Below, piece after piece: positions 60,777-64,000 of a stretch of DNA of 64,000 nucleotides. Source of the DNA: G965200765 sp965203865 (GTDB taxonomy: Bacteria > Pseudomonadota > Gammaproteobacteria > Arenicellales > JAJDZL01); assembly GCA_965203865.1 (NCBI GenBank), contig OZ241916.1, positions 3,083,673 to 3,147,672 on the forward strand. The letters are read 5' to 3'. The notes under the pieces were generated by a model, which saw nothing but the letters and a program-made list of their open reading frames with translations, was not told the DNA's origin and did no database searches. The translations under genes and the position numbers were made by a program. The first letter of the stretch is position 1, and each line of letters opens with the position of its first letter.

Positions 60777-61718
60777 ATGAAAATGAATATTAAGAATATA
60801 AAATACTCTTTCCGAATTTTTGCAACCACCGCTATTTTTTTCGGTGTGATCGCAATTCTTGTAGTCTGGCAACGCGACTACTTGTACAACCTGTATTTTA
60901 TGAACCAGGTGACAAGTGTAGGTCTGGTAATCAACAGCGGCATTATTGTCCTGTTTCTGACCGGAGCTTTTCAATTGGTCCGATTGTTTCTGATTTATGG
61001 AAAAGAAGAAGAAACGTTGGACAACTTCTACAAGGAACTCTCCGGCTCGCCTGCTGAGAGCAAGCTTCTTGAACTTTCTCAAGGCTCGATTATTGGCAAC
61101 CGGTTTCGAACCTTGATTGAATTCTACAGTGCCCGAACAGAGATCAACCACAACGCGCTTGCTGCAACTTTACTGGCGCAAGAGGCCAGCCGCACCAGCT
61201 TTCCGAAATTTGTTAACAATACGCTAATACTTACAGGGGTTTTCGGCACAATCGTTTCCTTGACTGTTGCTTTGCTTGGTGCATCTACGGCAATTACAGA
61301 AACCGAGAGCATGGACGGTATGAACCTGGTAATCCATGGCATGTCAACAGCCTTGTCAACCACGATGACTGCAATACTGGCCTACTTCATGTTTGCATTT
61401 TTCTACTTGAAACTGCTGGACAAGCAATCCTACATTCTGGGGCGAATTGAACACTTGACAGCGACGGTTTTGATTCCTCGCTACCAAGTGGTTACGCATG
61501 ACCCGGAGCAAAGTTTAAGCGAGATGTTGTCAAGTGCTGCGGAAACAATCAAGGATTTTGATTCCATGCTGCGTTCTTTTACCGACTCCAGTCAAGGCCA
61601 GTCGCAAATGTATTCTCAGATTGAAGCATTGATGAATCAAAACCTGCATATACTTCAGGAGATTCGGCAGATTTTGCGAGACGGCTTCCGGCTTCGGGGG
61701 CATCACGAAGAAGAATAA
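60777..61718 (+). CDS. MotA/TolQ/ExbB-like proton channel protein
   Basis: A 313-residue inner-membrane protein. Four helices are visible, at about 14-32, 47-74, 146-170 and 190-214. A cytosolic segment of about 70 residues lies between the second and third, and a C-terminal cytosolic tail of 100 residues ends with a helical stretch. The TM3-TM4 part (LTGVFGTIVSLTVALLGAS, then IHGMSTALSTTMTAILAY) is the MotA/ExbB signature for ion flow. Its stop overlaps the ATG of the coiled-coil partner (TAATG). Together they look like a rotary or proton-driven stator unit, here in an unexpected place next to mnmE. No named family recognised. Confidence 0.78.
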   Translation: MKMNIKNIKYSFRIFATTAIFFGVIAILVVWQRDYLYNLYFMNQVTSVGLVINSGIIVLFLTGAFQLVRLFLIYGKEEETLDNFYKELSGSPAESKLLELSQGSIIGNRFRTLIEFYSARTEINHNALAATLLAQEASRTSFPKFVNNTLILTGVFGTIVSLTVALLGASTAITETESMDGMNLVIHGMSTALSTTMTAILAYFMFAFFYLKLLDKQSYILGRIEHLTATVLIPRYQVVTHDPEQSLSEMLSSAAETIKDFDSMLRSFTDSSQGQSQMYSQIEALMNQNLHILQEIRQILRDGFRLRGHHEEE

Positions 61719-63628
61719 TGCGCAGGAACGACGGCTTTGTAGACCTTCGCGTTCATCACGCTACACATGCAAGTCATTCTGACGAAAGCGTATGGCCTTC
61801 GTTTACAGACATTATGATGGTTGTTGTCATTGCTTTTTTAATGGCATCCATCATATTCATGGTGCGCAATATTGAACTTGCTCGTGACTTGTCGCTCAGT
61901 ATTGAATCTGAAATTACTGCAAAAACACAAAATATTACTTTGGTAGAAAGAGCAAGGCAGCTAAGTCGGTCGGTTGAAGAGTTGTCGGCATTGCTGGAAA
62001 GCACCGAACAGCAGAGAGACATATTTAGTGGAGAATTGGAAGAACGCAAGCAGCAGATACAAAATTTTGAATCCCTGATAGCAAGCCTGACCGCAGATTC
62101 AGCGCAATTGAGTGCTGCAGTTGGAGAACTGTCTGGAGCACTTGCCACGACCGAAAAGCAAAGAGAAGAATTACTCACTCAATCCGATTTGCAAAAATTG
62201 CTGGTTGAGGAGTTGCGTGGTCAAAATGTAGTTTTGGCGAAGGATGTGTCGGAACTGAAGTCAACCATTGCTGACCTGTCGCAGTATCTGAAATTAACTT
62301 ATGGCCAGAGAGAGATGTTTCGAACCGAATTGGCGACACGCGGCGGCCAAGTACAAGAATTGCAATCGCGCAATACGACATTGAATGAAGAAACCGAAAA
62401 ATTAAAGGCGTCAGTTGATGAATTATCGCTCTTGCTATCTTCCACGGAGAGCAAATCCGCCTCGCGTGCAGTGCAGATTGAAGGGTTGGAAGCTGAGGTG
62501 CAGCAACTGATAAATACCCAGAGACTGCTTGAAGCACGAGGCGTTGAACTCGAAAGCCAGGTAGATGCCCTGAAACAGAATGTTGCAGAATTACGCGGTG
62601 AAAGAAAAGGGCTTACAGGCCAAATGGCATCCATGAATACTGTGATAAGCGACTTGCAGTCCATGATTGAGGTTCGCAGGAAACAGCAGCAGCAGCTTGA
62701 AATCGAATTCGTTAACAAGCAAAACGAACTTGACAACCTGAAATCTGAATTTGATTCAACAAAAGTCGAATTGGAAAAGCTCGAGCGTGCTTACCAACTG
62801 CAAAAAGACGAGGAGGAAAGGCTTCTGGCACGACTTCGATTGCGAGAGCAGCAGTTGCAGGAGGGCCAGACAAAGATCGCAGAACAAACCAGGCAATTTG
62901 ATGAGCTTGCCAGAAGCGCATCGGAGCAGGCGGAACTGATAGCAACTCGAGAAGAAGAGCTGGTTGCCAGTGCCGGCGAAGTTGAAAAACTGTCAGACCG
63001 GTTGGCCTCGCTTGAAATACTGTACAGCGAAGGTCAGAGAGAAATTCAATTACTGGAACAGTTGAACAAAGAACAATCGCAAAGCATGGCAACCTTGCAA
63101 GCACTACTAGAACGAGTTTCGGGCGAGGCTGAACAGCAGCAAGAAGCGATTGCTTCGCTGGCAAAAGAGAAAAAAGAGCAGGCTGATGCGGTGCAACGCT
63201 CGGAACAGGAATTGAATGAACTGAAAGTAGCATACCAGCAAAGGTTGGCAGAGCTGGCTGAACTTGAACTATCATATGCGCAAAGTAGCAGCGAGGCGAA
63301 ACAGTTGCGTGCAGAACTTGTAGACCTTGAACATGACTACCAAATTGCCTTGAGGCCTGCCAGAAGCCCGCTGAACCGTTTTGTAGTTGAAGTGACATTC
63401 AATAAAGAAAATAACATTTTGCAGTATTCGTACAAGCTTCCAGCAGATATTGAGCACAAAGTGGTATCACGCGCCGAGCTGGATGCAGTGTTGGCAGAAT
63501 TGAAAGAGCAGCACCCTGAAGGTTTGTACACAAGAATCATTTTTCCGGACCAGGATAAATTATCATTTGCGGAAGCCTGGGAATTTACGCATGATATTCA
63601 ATCGAAGTATGACTACTACTCGCAGTAG
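61718..63628 (+). CDS. MotB/ExbD-like protein with very long coiled coil
   Basis: A 636-residue protein. After a short cytosolic N-terminus it has one membrane helix starting FTDIMMVVVIAFLMASIIFMV (about 29-49). D31 is in the position of the proton-carrying aspartate of MotB and ExbD. Residues about 55-540 are a continuous coiled coil rich in L-E-Q-K heptads with repeated SELS/EELS-type turns. A 90-residue C-terminal domain (PLNRFVVEVTFNKEN...YTRIIFPDQDKLSFAEAWEF) resembles the ExbD/TolR periplasmic fold in outline. No OmpA-like peptidoglycan domain is seen. It starts on the stop of the ExbB-like gene and ends 11 nt before mnmG. Confidence 0.75.
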   Translation: MRRNDGFVDLRVHHATHASHSDESVWPSFTDIMMVVVIAFLMASIIFMVRNIELARDLSLSIESEITAKTQNITLVERARQLSRSVEELSALLESTEQQRDIFSGELEERKQQIQNFESLIASLTADSAQLSAAVGELSGALATTEKQREELLTQSDLQKLLVEELRGQNVVLAKDVSELKSTIADLSQYLKLTYGQREMFRTELATRGGQVQELQSRNTTLNEETEKLKASVDELSLLLSSTESKSASRAVQIEGLEAEVQQLINTQRLLEARGVELESQVDALKQNVAELRGERKGLTGQMASMNTVISDLQSMIEVRRKQQQQLEIEFVNKQNELDNLKSEFDSTKVELEKLERAYQLQKDEEERLLARLRLREQQLQEGQTKIAEQTRQFDELARSASEQAELIATREEELVASAGEVEKLSDRLASLEILYSEGQREIQLLEQLNKEQSQSMATLQALLERVSGEAEQQQEAIASLAKEKKEQADAVQRSEQELNELKVAYQQRLAELAELELSYAQSSSEAKQLRAELVDLEHDYQIALRPARSPLNRFVVEVTFNKENNILQYSYKLPADIEHKVVSRAELDAVLAELKEQHPEGLYTRIIFPDQDKLSFAEAWEFTHDIQSKYDYYSQ

Positions 63629-63639
63629 AGGAGTGCCAA

Positions 63640-64000
63640 ATGGATCATCCGGACAAGTTTGATGTAATTGTCGTTGGCGGCGGTCACGCAGGTGCCGAAG
63701 CTGCCTACGCTTCCGCGCGTCTTGGAAGCAAAACTCTGCTGTTAACTCAAAACCTGGATACGATTGGTCAAATGTCGTGCAACCCTGCAATAGGCGGCAT
63801 TGGAAAGGGTCACATCGTAAAAGAAATCGACGCGCTTGGTGGCTTGATGGCTCTGGCGACCGACCGAAGCGGAATTCAGTTTCGGCGTTTGAATGTAAGA
63901 AAGGGACCAGCGGTTCGGGCGACTCGCGCGCAAGCAGATCGAATGCTGTACAAAAAGGCTGTGCGTGAAATTTTGGACAGCGAGCCGAACTTGGCGATTT
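63640..64000 (+). CDS. mnmG: tRNA uridine modification enzyme MnmG, N-terminal part
   Basis: The reading frame from ATG 63640 runs off the right edge. It has the FAD-binding start FDVIVVGGGHAGAEAAYASARLG, then MSCNPAIGGIGKGHIVKEIDALGG and GPAVRATRAQADR, diagnostic of MnmG (GidA). MnmG is the FAD enzyme partner of MnmE in U34 modification. An AGAGGAG Shine-Dalgarno (63627-63633) overlaps the end of the coiled-coil gene, so the two are co-transcribed. The segment QFRRLNVRKGPAV differs slightly from the usual QFRxLNxxKGPAV. Confidence 0.95.
   Translation, partial: MDHPDKFDVIVVGGGHAGAEAAYASARLGSKTLLLTQNLDTIGQMSCNPAIGGIGKGHIVKEIDALGGLMALATDRSGIQFRRLNVRKGPAVRATRAQADRMLYKKAVREILDSEPNLAI

Noticed and set aside
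60777..63628. Zorya ZorA-ZorB defence system
   Set aside because: The coiled coil is on the MotB-like partner, there is no OmpA domain and no ZorC, ZorD or ZorE gene nearby.

Overview
The window reads as chromosomal DNA of a gammaproteobacterium, probably marine or halotolerant, moderately AT-rich by eye. The main evidence is the replication-origin neighbourhood on the right: gyrB, dnaN and dnaA on the minus strand, facing rpmH, rnpA, yidD, yidC, mnmE and mnmG on the plus strand. The gammaproteobacterial-type genes apaH, apaG, sfsA, mlaA and glnA/ntrC agree with this. A complete ectoine/hydroxyectoine breakdown operon suggests a saline habitat. No tRNA, rRNA, CRISPR array or recognisable transposase or integrase was seen.

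Layout. 1-6.5 kb is core metabolism: the glnA 3' end with a strong terminator, an ntrC whose receiver domain has decayed, metK-ahcY behind a structured leader, a DUF465 protein, a small membrane protein and a ferredoxin-NADP reductase. 6.6-16.1 kb is a defence island. A compact plus-strand operon (HEPN, HTH/ImmA-IrrE metallopeptidase, DUF4411 PIN-like) faces a minus-strand operon made of a type III-like methyltransferase, an AbiJ-type protein and a Res helicase-nuclease. 16.2-23.3 kb returns to metabolism: a ThDP decarboxylase, an MFS transporter, a TGS GTPase, an SDR, a glycerophosphodiesterase and glpK. 23.3-26.7 kb holds a small AT-rich module, a TrlF-like PHP/ATPase lacking its C-terminal half plus an AlbA_2 protein. 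It is bracketed by glpK and a decayed direct copy of the glpK 5' end.

27.0-37.1 kb is one long plus-strand operon: a Tat-exported, PotD-type binding protein, two permeases and an ATPase, then eutA, a PhyH-family oxygenase, eutB, eutC, doeA and doeB. Together they should import ectoine or hydroxyectoine and convert it to diaminobutyrate. A beta-hydroxyacid dehydrogenase and a single-chain pyruvate carboxylase follow. 41.8-48.5 kb is a minus-strand operon with an exported hydratase-like protein, sfsA, an ABC exporter with an AttH-type partner, and an RmlA-like protein that has lost its catalytic motif. 48.6-51.2 kb carries a PEBP protein, mlaA, apaH and apaG. 51.3-64 kb is the origin region. 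It has no recF between dnaN and gyrB, and between mnmE and mnmG it carries a two-gene MotA/ExbB plus MotB-like unit whose second protein is a very long coiled coil.

The most interesting items are the stator-like pair next to mnmG, the glpK-flanked TrlF/AlbA_2 module, the AbiJ-containing restriction operon, the RmlA-like pseudoenzyme and the unassigned metK leader structure.
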